From positions 145,595 to 209,594 of the forward strand of contig NZ_RRYH01000015.1 in NCBI RefSeq assembly GCF_004010155.1: a DNA stretch of 64,000 bases, given 5' to 3'. The stretch comes from Solirhodobacter olei. GTDB taxonomy: Bacteria; Pseudomonadota; Alphaproteobacteria; Rhodobacterales; Rhodobacteraceae. The position numbers and the translations under genes are program-made. Positions 23,921 to 32,420 of the stretch are shown one piece after another; positions within the stretch are counted from its first letter, which is position 1, and each line of letters begins with the position of its first letter. A model generated the notes under the pieces. It was not told the origin of the DNA. It did not search any database and saw only the letters and a list, made by a program, of their open reading frames with translations.

Positions 23921-25291
23921 TCAGAAGGTCGAACGGACGCCGACCACCACCCCGAAGTTCCGCGTCTCGTAAAGGCTGACGTTGGAATGGACGCGGCTCA
24001 GCTCCAGCGTGAGACTGGGCGAAAAGCCCATGTATTGTACCCGGTCGAAGACCATGGTCAGGCTTGCCGTCACCCCGGTGTCGCTGCGCCCGTTCGTGGA
24101 GAACGGGAAGAAGCCGTAGCGGCTGTGCTGCATCTGTAGCGCGGCGCCAATCCGCACGCCACGTATCGGCCGCGCCTTGTCCCAGGTGACCTGGGCGAAG
24201 ACCATGTTGTGGTCGATCTCGATGTTCTTCGAATGCGTGTCCTGATCGCCGACCGTGACCTGCAGCCGGTCGCCGTTCCTCAGCCGCCAGGTCAGCCCGG
24301 CCGAGCCTGTCGTCACCACTGCCGAGCGCGAGAAGACATCGGCGCGCAGCTGCCGTTGCAGCCCGAGATCGGCCCCGAAGGTGACGCTGGGCGAAAGGGG
24401 CCGCTGCACCCCCACCCCGCCGGCGATGTAGTCCGACAGCACGTTCCCGCCGTACCAGTTGCGCCCCAGCGTGGCGCTCCAGTGATAGACCGCCAGCGAT
24501 TTGACCGAGGCGCGGATCTGCTGGGAAAACCCGATCTCGACATCGGAATAATCGTAGTCCGATCCCTTGGCGTTCGGCGCCTGCCTCCGCGCGCTGGAAG
24601 ACAGCCAGTTATGCGTCTGAACCGCCGAAAAGCGCAGCGATGACAGGGTGTTGGTGCTCGGCCGGAAGCGATAGGTCGCCGTCGCGCCAAGCGAGCCGAC
24701 CAGCCCGGACAGCGCCCGCGCGTCGCCCGACAGGATGAAGGGCAGGCCGAAGATCGTCATCGTCGAGTTGGCACTGCCGCCGTTGACGTTGGAGGACGGC
24801 TGCAGCGAGGCGTCGATCTTGAAGGCCCAATGGCTGTGCGAGCGCACGTAGCGCAGACCGGCCACCGCGGCTGCCTTGTCGCGGTCGTTCGGGGCCAGCT
24901 GAATCGCCCGGCGCAGCCAGAACTGCGAGGCCGTCCTGTAGCCCGAGGACGACAGCACCTGCGACCGCACCATGGCCGCGTCGAAGCGCTGCTGCGGCGT
25001 CTTCGCCTCGCGCCAGGCCTGCCGCGCCGCCTCGCGCGCCTCGGGCATCTTGTTGAGCCTGGCCGAAGCCCGGGCCATCACCAGAAGCGCGGTGAAATCA
25101 TGCGGATCGCGCTTCAGAAGCCCCGTCGCCAGCGACCAGGCCAGCGGCGCATCACCGGCATTAAGCGCCTTGATCGCGAGGACACGCGATTGCTCGATCG
25201 TTAAGGTCAGCGTCTTCGCAGAGGCAGTGACGGCAGACAGGGCAAACGTCGCAACCAGTGCGCCTGCCGCCAGGCATTTCATCACACTCAC
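23921..25291 (-). CDS. Surface lipoprotein assembly modifier (Slam-like, DUF560) outer-membrane protein
   Basis: A signal peptide (KCLAAGALVATFALSAVTASA) leads into a TPR-like helical region (30-150: AGDAPLAWSLATGLLKRDPHDFTALLVMARAS, AREAARQAWREA). The last 300 residues alternate beta strands ending in a terminal Phe, typical of an outer-membrane barrel (VVGVRSTF). This is the Slam architecture; Slams help place lipoproteins on, or release proteins from, the cell surface. The GTG at 25291 overlaps the stop of the lipoprotein gene by 4 bp; the ATG at 25282 is the alternative and starts exactly at the signal peptide. The partner gene strongly supports the assignment. Confidence 0.85.
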   Translation of the reverse strand: MSVMKCLAAGALVATFALSAVTASAKTLTLTIEQSRVLAIKALNAGDAPLAWSLATGLLKRDPHDFTALLVMARASARLNKMPEAREAARQAWREAKTPQQRFDAAMVRSQVLSSSGYRTASQFWLRRAIQLAPNDRDKAAAVAGLRYVRSHSHWAFKIDASLQPSSNVNGGSANSTMTIFGLPFILSGDARALSGLVGSLGATATYRFRPSTNTLSSLRFSAVQTHNWLSSSARRQAPNAKGSDYDYSDVEIGFSQQIRASVKSLAVYHWSATLGRNWYGGNVLSDYIAGGVGVQRPLSPSVTFGADLGLQRQLRADVFSRSAVVTTGSAGLTWRLRNGDRLQVTVGDQDTHSKNIEIDHNMVFAQVTWDKARPIRGVRIGAALQMQHSRYGFFPFSTNGRSDTGVTASLTMVFDRVQYMGFSPSLTLELSRVHSNVSLYETRNFGVVVGVRSTF

Positions 25292-26190
25292 GGGCAGGGC
25301 ACACCCGTTCCGGGGGAAACGCAGGTGCCTGTGAACGCGCCGTGTTCGACCAAAGTCGAGTTGCCGTTGATCGGGTTGAAAACCATTACGCCGGCAATAT
25401 CGCTGACATTGGTGCCGCCGAGGGCCCCACCATAGGTACCGGCGGATGTGGTCACTGAGGGATAATAGGTCACGGTTCCTTCGAAGGTCCCATCAGAAGC
25501 GATCGATGTCGCCTTTAAAGCCAACTGATCGCTTAACGTCAGCCCCGAGCCAGAATCCACCACCGTATGATTCTTCAGTCCGCCGTTGATCGTATTGGTG
25601 GTGAAATCGGCAGTCATCTGGATGTCGCCGCTCGTCCGATAGGCCTGAACCGGCGTAGTGACTGAACCTCCGGCACCGGTGTTCAGGATGCCCGCGTATT
25701 TCCCTTGCCATTGCGCGATACCCGAAGTCGGCAGCACCACGCTTCCGCTCCGGCTGTAATAGGTGCCCGCGTAATAGGTCGCATACTGCCCGCCGTCGCC
25801 GACAACCCCCGCCTGAAGCACATTGTCGGAGGTCGCCGCGACAAGCGCCACGAACTTCCGGCTGAGAGAGCTGTCCTGCGTTGTAAATGCGCGGAAGCCG
25901 TTCACATCCAGACTGGCATCGCGTGTATAGACGGCGTTCACTGTCCCCGCATCGAGCGAATTGAGCTGCACGGTCAGCGTTCCCGCACCGGAATCTCCGT
26001 TCGGATCATAGGTGGCGCTGACGAGGTTCCCTGCAAGATCGGACGGCACCACGAGCCCGGTGGATGTGTTTGTGGTGGTCGACGTCGTCGAAGAGGTCGA
26101 CGTGCTCGAGGTCGGCCCGCCGTTGTTCAAAGGGTTGCCGCCGCAGTTTGCCAAAACCAGAACGGCCGTCATTGCCCAGACCGATTTCAT
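25288..26190 (-). CDS. Probable surface lipoprotein, Slam substrate with TbpB-like barrel
   Basis: The 300-residue product starts with a lipoprotein signal whose lipobox is VLANC, then a long Ser/Thr linker (STSTSSTTSTTTNTSTG). The C-terminal part carries an eight-strand-barrel-like sequence (DGTFEGTVTYYPS, YGGALGGTNVSDIAGVMVF, GAFTGTC) like the C-terminal barrel domains of TbpB, factor-H-binding protein and other Slam substrates. It is immediately upstream of, and overlaps, the Slam gene. It probably sits on the cell surface after Slam-mediated export. No TonB receptor is adjacent, so the ligand is unknown. Confidence 0.75.
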   Translation of the reverse strand: MKSVWAMTAVLVLANCGGNPLNNGGPTSSTSTSSTTSTTTNTSTGLVVPSDLAGNLVSATYDPNGDSGAGTLTVQLNSLDAGTVNAVYTRDASLDVNGFRAFTTQDSSLSRKFVALVAATSDNVLQAGVVGDGGQYATYYAGTYYSRSGSVVLPTSGIAQWQGKYAGILNTGAGGSVTTPVQAYRTSGDIQMTADFTTNTINGGLKNHTVVDSGSGLTLSDQLALKATSIASDGTFEGTVTYYPSVTTSAGTYGGALGGTNVSDIAGVMVFNPINGNSTLVEHGAFTGTCVSPGTGVPCP

Positions 26191-26388
26191 AACACTGCCC
26201 CATAAATATATACTTTTGCGAGAGTTTCCCGGCTTACCGCAATAAAGTCAAACCGGGCCTGACGACCGCCTGCAAAAATGCCCCCCGCGTGACCGAACTG
26301 CGACCCTACCGCATATCGCGGTTCCATCGCGCGGCTTACGCAATATAATGTGGCACTCGACTCATTCCCGCCCCGGAGACCGCGCCCC

Positions 26389-27294
26389 ATGCCCCTGACG
26401 CCCGACCAGCTTGCCGAAATCGAGGCCGCCCGCGCCAACCCGCAGCCCACACTTCGCGCCGTCTCTGCGGGGATGGAGGCGCAGCTTTACCGCGCGCATG
26501 AGGTGCTCGACCACGGCTTCGTCAGGGTGATCGACTATATGGGCGACGACGCGGCCATCGTGCAGGCGGCGCGGGTTTCCTACGGGGCGGGGACCAAGCA
26601 TGTCTCGAACGACGAGGGGCTGATCCGCTACCTGATGCGGCACTGGCATTCGACCCCGTTCGAGATGTGCGAGGTGAAGTTCCACGTCAAGCTGCCGGTC
26701 TTCGTCGCGCGCCAGTGGATCCGCCACCGCACCGCGAACGTCAACGAATACTCCGCCCGCTACTCGATCCTCGACCGGGAGTTCTACATCCCCGAACCGG
26801 CGGCGCTGGCGGCGCAGTCGACCGTCAACAACCAGGGCCGGGGCGAGGTTCTGGCGGGCGAGGAGGCGGCGCGGGTGCTGGCCTGGCTGAAATCCGACGC
26901 GGCGCAGGCCTATGACCATTACGAGGCGATGCTGAGCCAGGAGGGGCAGCAGGGCCTCGCGCGCGAGCTGGCGCGGATGAACCTGCCGGCGAACATCTAC
27001 ACGCAGTGGTACTGGAAGATCGACCTGCACAACCTCTTCCATTTCCTGCGGCTCCGGGCAGACGCCCATGCGCAATACGAGATCCGGATCTATGCCGAGG
27101 CGATGGCGAAGCTGGTGGCCGACTGGGTGCCGCTCGCCTTCCGCGCCTTCGAGGATTACCGGATGGGCGGCGTGACGCTCTCGGCCAAGGCGGTGGATTG
27201 CGTGAAGCGGATGCTGAAGGGCGAAGAGGTGACGCAGGAGACGAGCGGCATGAGCAAGGGCGAGTGGCGGGAGTTTCAAGCCGCGATCGGGTGA
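26389..27294 (+). CDS. thyX: Flavin-dependent thymidylate synthase
   Basis: The ATG at 26389 is preceded by GGAG at about 10 nt; a GTG at 26350 is in frame but less likely. The 301-residue protein contains the ThyX signature RHR-x7-S ([12 protein letters not shown]112-S122), plus conserved regions for FAD and dUMP. It methylates dUMP using methylene-tetrahydrofolate and reduced flavin. It is divergent from the Slam lipoprotein gene, with a 198-bp shared promoter region. Confidence 0.97.
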   Translation: MPLTPDQLAEIEAARANPQPTLRAVSAGMEAQLYRAHEVLDHGFVRVIDYMGDDAAIVQAARVSYGAGTKHVSNDEGLIRYLMRHWHSTPFEMCEVKFHVKLPVFVARQWIRHRTANVNEYSARYSILDREFYIPEPAALAAQSTVNNQGRGEVLAGEEAARVLAWLKSDAAQAYDHYEAMLSQEGQQGLARELARMNLPANIYTQWYWKIDLHNLFHFLRLRADAHAQYEIRIYAEAMAKLVADWVPLAFRAFEDYRMGGVTLSAKAVDCVKRMLKGEEVTQETSGMSKGEWREFQAAIG

Positions 27295-27307
27295 GGATAA
27301 CTCGCCC

Positions 27308-27332
27308 GTAGGGTGTGCATTCATTGCGCACC
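27308..27332 (+). repeat. REP element 3 (left half of REPIN)
   Basis: GTAG foot plus hairpin on the plus strand, with one G-T change in the stem. With the inverted copy at 27378-27402 it forms a pair separated by 45 bp, the layout of a REPIN. Confidence 0.8.
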
Positions 27333-27366
27333 TTTGCGCGCCCAGGCAATGCTCAACCCATTGTAA

Positions 27367-27858
27367 TCATTTCGGAAGGTGCGCAATGAATGCGCACCCT
27401 ACGTCGCGGTGGTACGAGGAATGGGGCCAGTCGGCCGGATCCTCGACAAGGCCGTGTTTCACCGGGTTGAACCAGCAATAGCGCATGTGCACCTCCCAAT
27501 CCGCGGGATCGCGGATGTGGTGTTCCCAGAACCTCCGCTGCCAGATCCCGTGCTCGCGCCGGGCGGCGTGGCTGCGCCGCCGGCGGACCCCCGGCATGGC
27601 GCGGGAGAAGCGGGCCTTGATGACCTGCCAGCGCCGGGAATAGTCCGCATCGCCCTCCGGCAGGCTCCAGAGGCAATGCAGGTGATCGGGCAGGACCACC
27701 CAGGCGTCGATCCCGAAGGGCCTCTCTGCCCGTGTGCGGCGCACCGCGTCGCGCAGCGCGTCGACCTGGCGCAGCAGAAGGTCCGACCCGCGGTCGGCAA
27801 GCGCGACGGTGAAGAAGACGCGGGCGCCGGGCTGGCTCGGCCGAAGATAGCGCGACAT
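27367..27858 (-). CDS. REP-associated tyrosine transposase (RAYT)
   Basis: The 163-residue protein has the HUH motif LPDHLHCLW (H59, H61), the conserved WQRRFWEHHIRD segment, catalytic Tyr in MRYCWFNPVKHG (Y127) and WPHSSYH near the end: the single-domain Y1 transposase of the RAYT class. Such enzymes recognise the GTAG foot of REP hairpins and are thought to spread them. Two REPs lie on its 3' side and one on its 5' side, and the 3'-most codons (153-160, VGCAFIAH) are themselves a REP copy. The gene is probably single-copy and domesticated or slowly active. Confidence 0.92.
   Translation of the reverse strand: MSRYLRPSQPGARVFFTVALADRGSDLLLRQVDALRDAVRRTRAERPFGIDAWVVLPDHLHCLWSLPEGDADYSRRWQVIKARFSRAMPGVRRRRSHAARREHGIWQRRFWEHHIRDPADWEVHMRYCWFNPVKHGLVEDPADWPHSSYHRDVGCAFIAHLPK
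27378..27402 (-). repeat. REP element 4, inside the RAYT reading frame
   Basis: Perfect copy of the hairpin with GTAG foot on the minus strand, encoding the final residues of the transposase ORF; it pairs with REP 3 as a REPIN. Confidence 0.85.
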
Positions 27859-27915
27859 GCGCCGATCTTGGGGGCGGGATGGTTAAGGGAAGGTTAATCC
27901 GGCGTTCGGCCGGGT

Positions 27916-27940
27916 GGTGCGCAATGAATGCGCACCCTAC
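27916..27940 (-). repeat. REP element 5
   Basis: Perfect copy on the minus strand, between the 5' end of the RAYT gene and the 3' end of parE. Confidence 0.8.
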
Positions 27941-27953
27941 AGCGGGGGGCCGG

Positions 27954-29906
27954 TCAGATATCCAGCTCCTCCACGAACCGGGCGTTCTCCTGGATATACT
28001 GGAACCGCAGCTCCGGTTTCTTGCCCATCAGGCGCTCGACGAGGTCCCCGGTCTCGCCCGGCTCCTCCTCGTTGATGGTGACGCGGATCAGCTTGCGGGT
28101 CGCCGGGTCCATCGTCGTTTCCTTCAGGTCCTTGGCGTCCATCTCGCCCAGGCCCTTGAAGCGGCTGACCTCGATCTTGCCCTTGCCGCCGAGGCCCTTG
28201 GCCAGCCAGGCCTCCTTCTCCGCCTCGTCGAGGCAGTAGACGCGCTTGGCGCCCTGCGTCAGCCGGAACAGCGGCGGGCAGGCGAGGTAGAGGTGCCCGC
28301 GGTCGATCAGCGGGCGCATCTGGGTGAAGAAGAAGGTCATCAGGAGCGAGGCGATATGCGCGCCGTCGACGTCGGCGTCGGTCATGATGATGACCTTGTC
28401 GTAGCGCAGATCCTCGATGTTGAAGCGCGTGCCGAGGCCGACGCCGAGGGCCTGGCAGAGGTCGTTGATTTCCTGGTTCTGCCCCATCTTCGCCGATGCC
28501 GCCCCGAGCACGTTGAGGATCTTGCCCCGGAGCGGCAGCAACGCCTGGGTTTCGCGGTTGCGCGCGGCCTTGCCGGAGCCGCCGGCACTGTCGCCCTCAA
28601 CGATGAACAATTCGGTACCGCTGCGGTTGGTGGCCGAGCAGTCGGTCAGCTTGCCGGGCAGGCGCAGCTTCTTGGTGGCGGTTTTCCGTTGGGTTTCCTT
28701 CTCTTGCCGGCGGCGGAGGCGTTCTTCCGCCCTCAGCACGAGGAAGTCGAGGATGGCGCCGGCGGCCTTGGTGTCGGCGGCGAGCCAGTTGTCGAAATGG
28801 TCGCGGACGGCGCCCTCGACGAGGCGGGCGGCCTCGGTCGTGGCCAGCCGGTCCTTGGTCTGGCCGACGAATTCCGGCTCCGCGATGAAGCAGGAGACCA
28901 GCGCACAGCCCCCGGTCAGCAGGTCGTCACGGGTGATTTGCGCGGCTTTCCGGTTACTTACCAGCTCGCCATAGGCGCGGATGCCCTTCAGTATGGCGGA
29001 CCAGAAGCCCTGCTCATGCGTGCCGCCCTCCGGGGTGGGGACGGTGTTGCAGTAGCTCTGCGTGAAGCCGTCGACCGAGGGCGACCAGTTGATCGCCCAT
29101 TCGACCTGGCCGGGGACGTTGTATTTCTCGGTGAAGGACACCCGGCCCGCGAAGGGGCGATCGGCGTAAGTCGCTGCTTTTCCGAGGGTTTCCGAGAGGT
29201 AATCGGCGAGGCCACCGGGGAAGTGGAAGGTCGCCTCCATCGGCGTGTCGCCGTCCTCGACGGCGGATTTCCAGCGGATCTCGACACCCGAGAACAGATA
29301 GGCCTTCGAGCGGGCCATCTTCAGCAGGCGGGCGGGCTTGAACCGGTGGTGGCCGAAGATCTCCGGATCCGGGTGGAAGGTCGTCGTGGTGCCGCGGCGG
29401 TTCGGGGCCGGGCCGATTTTCTGCAGCGGCCCCAAGGGCTTGCCGCGCGAGAAGCTTTGCGAGAAAAGCTCGCGGTTGCGGGCGACCTCGACCGTCAGGC
29501 TGTCGGAGAGGGCGTTGACGACGGAGGCGCCGACGCCGTGCAGACCGCCCGAGGTCTGGTAGGATTTGCCGGAGAACTTACCGCCGGCGTGCAGCGTGCA
29601 GAGGATCACCTCCAGCGCCGATTTGCCGGGGAACTTGGGGTGCGGATCGACCGGGATGCCACGGCCGTTGTCCTTGATCGTAATGGAAAAATCGGCGTGA
29701 AGCTCGACCTCGATGCGGGTGGCGTGGCCGGCCACGGCCTCGTCCATGGAGTTGTCGAGCACCTCGGCGACGAGATGGTGCAGCGCGCGGTCGTCGGTGC
29801 CGCCGATATACATGCCGGGGCGCTTGCGGACAGGCTCCAGCCCCTCCAGAACCTCAATGGAATCAGCGTTGTAGTCGGAGGACGCGGCGCTCAGCAGGTC
29901 GTTCAT
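27954..29906 (-). CDS. parE: DNA topoisomerase IV subunit B
   Basis: The 650-residue protein has the GHKL ATPase motifs (LDNSMDEAVAGH, DNGRGIPV, GGLHGVGASVVNAL) in the first 200 residues, the transducer domain, the TOPRIM motif IVEGDSAGGS and the metal-binding TDADVDGAHI in the second half. With ParC it decatenates daughter chromosomes. The length and the PHPKFPGKSALEV segment favour ParE over GyrB (about 800 residues). It is transcribed toward the RAYT locus. Confidence 0.95.
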   Translation of the reverse strand: MNDLLSAASSDYNADSIEVLEGLEPVRKRPGMYIGGTDDRALHHLVAEVLDNSMDEAVAGHATRIEVELHADFSITIKDNGRGIPVDPHPKFPGKSALEVILCTLHAGGKFSGKSYQTSGGLHGVGASVVNALSDSLTVEVARNRELFSQSFSRGKPLGPLQKIGPAPNRRGTTTTFHPDPEIFGHHRFKPARLLKMARSKAYLFSGVEIRWKSAVEDGDTPMEATFHFPGGLADYLSETLGKAATYADRPFAGRVSFTEKYNVPGQVEWAINWSPSVDGFTQSYCNTVPTPEGGTHEQGFWSAILKGIRAYGELVSNRKAAQITRDDLLTGGCALVSCFIAEPEFVGQTKDRLATTEAARLVEGAVRDHFDNWLAADTKAAGAILDFLVLRAEERLRRRQEKETQRKTATKKLRLPGKLTDCSATNRSGTELFIVEGDSAGGSGKAARNRETQALLPLRGKILNVLGAASAKMGQNQEINDLCQALGVGLGTRFNIEDLRYDKVIIMTDADVDGAHIASLLMTFFFTQMRPLIDRGHLYLACPPLFRLTQGAKRVYCLDEAEKEAWLAKGLGGKGKIEVSRFKGLGEMDAKDLKETTMDPATRKLIRVTINEEEPGETGDLVERLMGKKPELRFQYIQENARFVEELDI

Positions 29907-30054
29907 TCAGGGGCCCTTGCTTGGCTAATGGGCGATTAGACCACCGATGGGGCCTTACCGCAAGGTCTTGGGGGGCGGCGGGGCTTCGGCACAAATACCG
30001 TAAGAGCACCGTATTCGCACCATTCCGGCACCGTTTTATACCGCCGCCGGCGGG

Positions 30055-30378
30055 CTAGAGCCAGACCGCCTGCGCCGCCGCATCCCAGCCGAGCGTCATC
30101 TTCCCGCCGTCGCGGATCAGCGGGCGCTTCATCAGCGTCGGGTGTTCGAGAAGCTGCGCCTCGGGCTCGCTTTCCCGCATCCAGTCCGAGAGGCCGCGCC
30201 AGGTGGGGGAGTTGCGGTTGATGATGCCGGGGCCGAACTCCGCGATCAGCGGCGCCCAGTCCTCGGCCGTCATCGCCGGGGCGCGGAGATTGCGGAACTC
30301 GACCGTGTGCCCGGCGTCGGCGAGGGCCTTGAGCGCCTTGCGGCAGGTGTCGCAGGTGGGGATGCCGTAAAGGATCAC
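30055..30378 (-). CDS. ArsC/Spx-family thioredoxin-fold protein (YffB type)
   Basis: The product begins VILYGIPTCDTCRKALKAL, the thioredoxin-fold CxxC of the ArsC/Spx family, and ends HPTLMKRPLIRDGGKMTLGWD, the matching C-terminal motif. A GTG start at 30378 has GAGG in front and gives 107 residues; the ATG at 30390 overlaps that site. Members include arsenate reductases and YffB-like proteins with glutathione-linked function; no arsenic genes are nearby, so true arsenate reduction is not claimed. Confidence 0.88.
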   Translation of the reverse strand: MILYGIPTCDTCRKALKALADAGHTVEFRNLRAPAMTAEDWAPLIAEFGPGIINRNSPTWRGLSDWMRESEPEAQLLEHPTLMKRPLIRDGGKMTLGWDAAAQAVWL

Positions 30379-30589
30379 GAAACACCTCATCGTGTTTGGT
30401 TGGATTCGGCCGGCCGGCAGCGGCGGCGGGTCGGGAGACTGTAAGGGAGGCAGAGGCTGGCCGCGACCGGGAAATTGCCGCTGGCGCTGGCGGGCAGGCT
30501 CCCAAGGCCGTTCGGGACGACCGGGGCGTTCCGGATGAATTTGCGGCGGCGGTGGGAGGTGGATCTAGCCCGTTCGGTCGGCCGAAGGT

Positions 30590-30615
30590 GAGAAGGGCGC
30601 GCCGAAGCGCGCCCT
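30590..30615 (-). terminator. Terminator after glutamate dehydrogenase gene
   Basis: On the minus strand AGGGCGCG / CGCGCCCT form a stem with a small loop followed by TCTC, 12 nt after the stop codon. The U-tract is weak. Confidence 0.5.
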
Positions 30616-30627
30616 GCCCTGCCTGGG

Positions 30628-32058
30628 TCAGAGACCCTTCGAGCGGTAGCTCTTCGCCACGCGGTCGATCGCGACGATGTAGGCCGCCACGCGCAGGTCG
30701 GTCACGTCGTTGCGGCCGTGCCAGATCTCCCGCATCGCGCCATAGGCGGTGCGCATCGTGTCGTCGAGGCCGGAGCGGACCAGCTCCAGCTCCCCTGCCC
30801 CGTGCAGGTACTTCTCCTTGAAACCGGGAGAGAGCGACCAGCCGAGGCCCTTTTCGGCCGAGAGCCGCTCCAGCTCGTCGATCAGCAGCTGGTGGCGGGA
30901 TTCCTCCTGCCTCCGCTGCATCCGGCCGAAGCGGATATGGCCGAGGTTTTTCACCCATTCGAAATAGGAGACCGTCACCCCCCCGGCATTGGCGAACATG
31001 TCGGGGATGATGACCGCGCCCTTCTTGCGCAGGATCTCGTCCGCGCCGAAGGTGATCGGCCCGTTCGCCGCCTCGATGATCACCGGGGCCTTCACGCGGT
31101 CGGCGTTGTGGAGGTTGATCACCCCTTCCATCGCCGCCGGGATCAGGATGTCGCAGTCGCTTTCCATCAGCACCGCGCCGTTCTCGACGTAGGTGGCCTC
31201 CGGATAGTCCTTCACCCCGCCATGGGTGACGATCCAGTCCTTGACGCTTTGCACGTCGAGGCCGTTCTCGTCCCAGAGGCCGCCGTCATGCTCGATGATG
31301 CCGATGATCTTGCAGCCGTCCTCGCGCTGCAGGAACAGCGCCGCGTGATAGCCGACGTTGCCGAGGCCCTGCACCACCACGCTCTTGCCGTCGAGATCGC
31401 CGGAAAGCCCGCAGGCGCGACGTTCTTCCGGGTAGCGGAAATATTCGCGCAACGCGAACTGGACACCGCGGCCCGTGGCCTCGACCCGGCCCTGGATACC
31501 GCCGGCGTTGATCGGCTTGCCGGTGACGCAGGCGCGGGAGTTGATGTCCGTCGTGTTCATCCGCGCGTACTGGTCGACGATCCAGGCCATCTCGCGTTCG
31601 CCCGTGCCCATGTCGGGGGCGGGCACGTTCTGCGAGGGGTTGATGAGGTCGCGCTTGATCAACTCGTAGGCGAAACGGCGGGTGATCTGCTCGAGCTCGT
31701 GTTCCTCGTATTGCCGCGGGTCGATGCAGAGCCCGCCCTTGGAGCCGCCGAAGGGCGCCTCGACCAGCGCGCATTTGTAGCTCATCAGCGCGGCCAGCGC
31801 CTCGACCTCGTCCTGGCTGACGTTGCCGGCGTAGCGGATCCCGCCCTTGACCGGCTCCATGTGCTCGGAATGGACGGATCGATAGCCGGTGAAGGTCTCG
31901 ATCTTGCCGCGCAGGCGGACGCCGAAGCGCACGGTATAGGTGGAATTGCAGACCCTGATCTTCTGCTCCAGCCCCGGCGACAGGTCCATCAGCGCCACGG
32001 CGCGGTTGAACATCATGTCGACTGACTCGCGGAAACTGGGTTCGCCCGGTGCGGCCAT
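30628..32058 (-). CDS. Glu/Leu/Phe/Val family dehydrogenase (glutamate dehydrogenase)
   Basis: The ATG at 32058 follows GGGAGAGAG and gives 476 residues. Substrate-binding and catalytic blocks are seen in PVKGGIRYAGNVSQDEVEALAALMSYKCALVEAPFGGSKGG and NVPAPDMGTGEREMAWI; the Rossmann motif VVVQGLGNVGYHAA marks the cofactor domain. It interconverts glutamate and 2-oxoglutarate with ammonia; the sequence fits the hexameric type found in Rhodobacteraceae. Cofactor preference cannot be read with certainty. Monocistronic; the in-frame extension to 32349 is low-complexity and lacks a ribosome site. Confidence 0.93.
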   Translation of the reverse strand: MAAPGEPSFRESVDMMFNRAVALMDLSPGLEQKIRVCNSTYTVRFGVRLRGKIETFTGYRSVHSEHMEPVKGGIRYAGNVSQDEVEALAALMSYKCALVEAPFGGSKGGLCIDPRQYEEHELEQITRRFAYELIKRDLINPSQNVPAPDMGTGEREMAWIVDQYARMNTTDINSRACVTGKPINAGGIQGRVEATGRGVQFALREYFRYPEERRACGLSGDLDGKSVVVQGLGNVGYHAALFLQREDGCKIIGIIEHDGGLWDENGLDVQSVKDWIVTHGGVKDYPEATYVENGAVLMESDCDILIPAAMEGVINLHNADRVKAPVIIEAANGPITFGADEILRKKGAVIIPDMFANAGGVTVSYFEWVKNLGHIRFGRMQRRQEESRHQLLIDELERLSAEKGLGWSLSPGFKEKYLHGAGELELVRSGLDDTMRTAYGAMREIWHGRNDVTDLRVAAYIVAIDRVAKSYRSKGL

Positions 32059-32420
32059 CTCTCTCTCCCCTGATGCCACCGGCGTGGGCTGCCGGCGCTG
32101 GGGCGAGCTTATGTCCGATCGGCTTCCGCGCCCACCCCCCCAATGCGGGGCGCGGGCGATTCGGGCGGCCGGCAAGGTTAACGAGGGCGTGAGCGGCCGC
32201 AGGACGAACCGTGGACGAAACTCCGCGATTGCGCGCCGAGCCGGAAACAATCCCACGGGACCGGCCGGAACTGTCGGGCGATTACCCCGGGCCTGACACA
32301 TTTCAGGCCAGATGCGCCTCAATTCCGCCCAATGCGAAGGGGTATCCACGATTCACCCCCGCGCGCTTGGCCTGTCTGCCGGCGTGGGGCCGGTTTGAAC
32401 GGAAACAGGATGTGATCGAC

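Noticed and set aside
27879..29939. A 686-residue plus-strand open frame
   Set aside because: Antisense to parE, whose GHKL and TOPRIM motifs leave no doubt about the coding strand.
30055..30390. Calling the ArsC/Spx protein an arsenate reductase
   Set aside because: Only the family fold and CxxC are visible, with no arsenic resistance genes nearby; a general ArsC/Spx-family label is safer.
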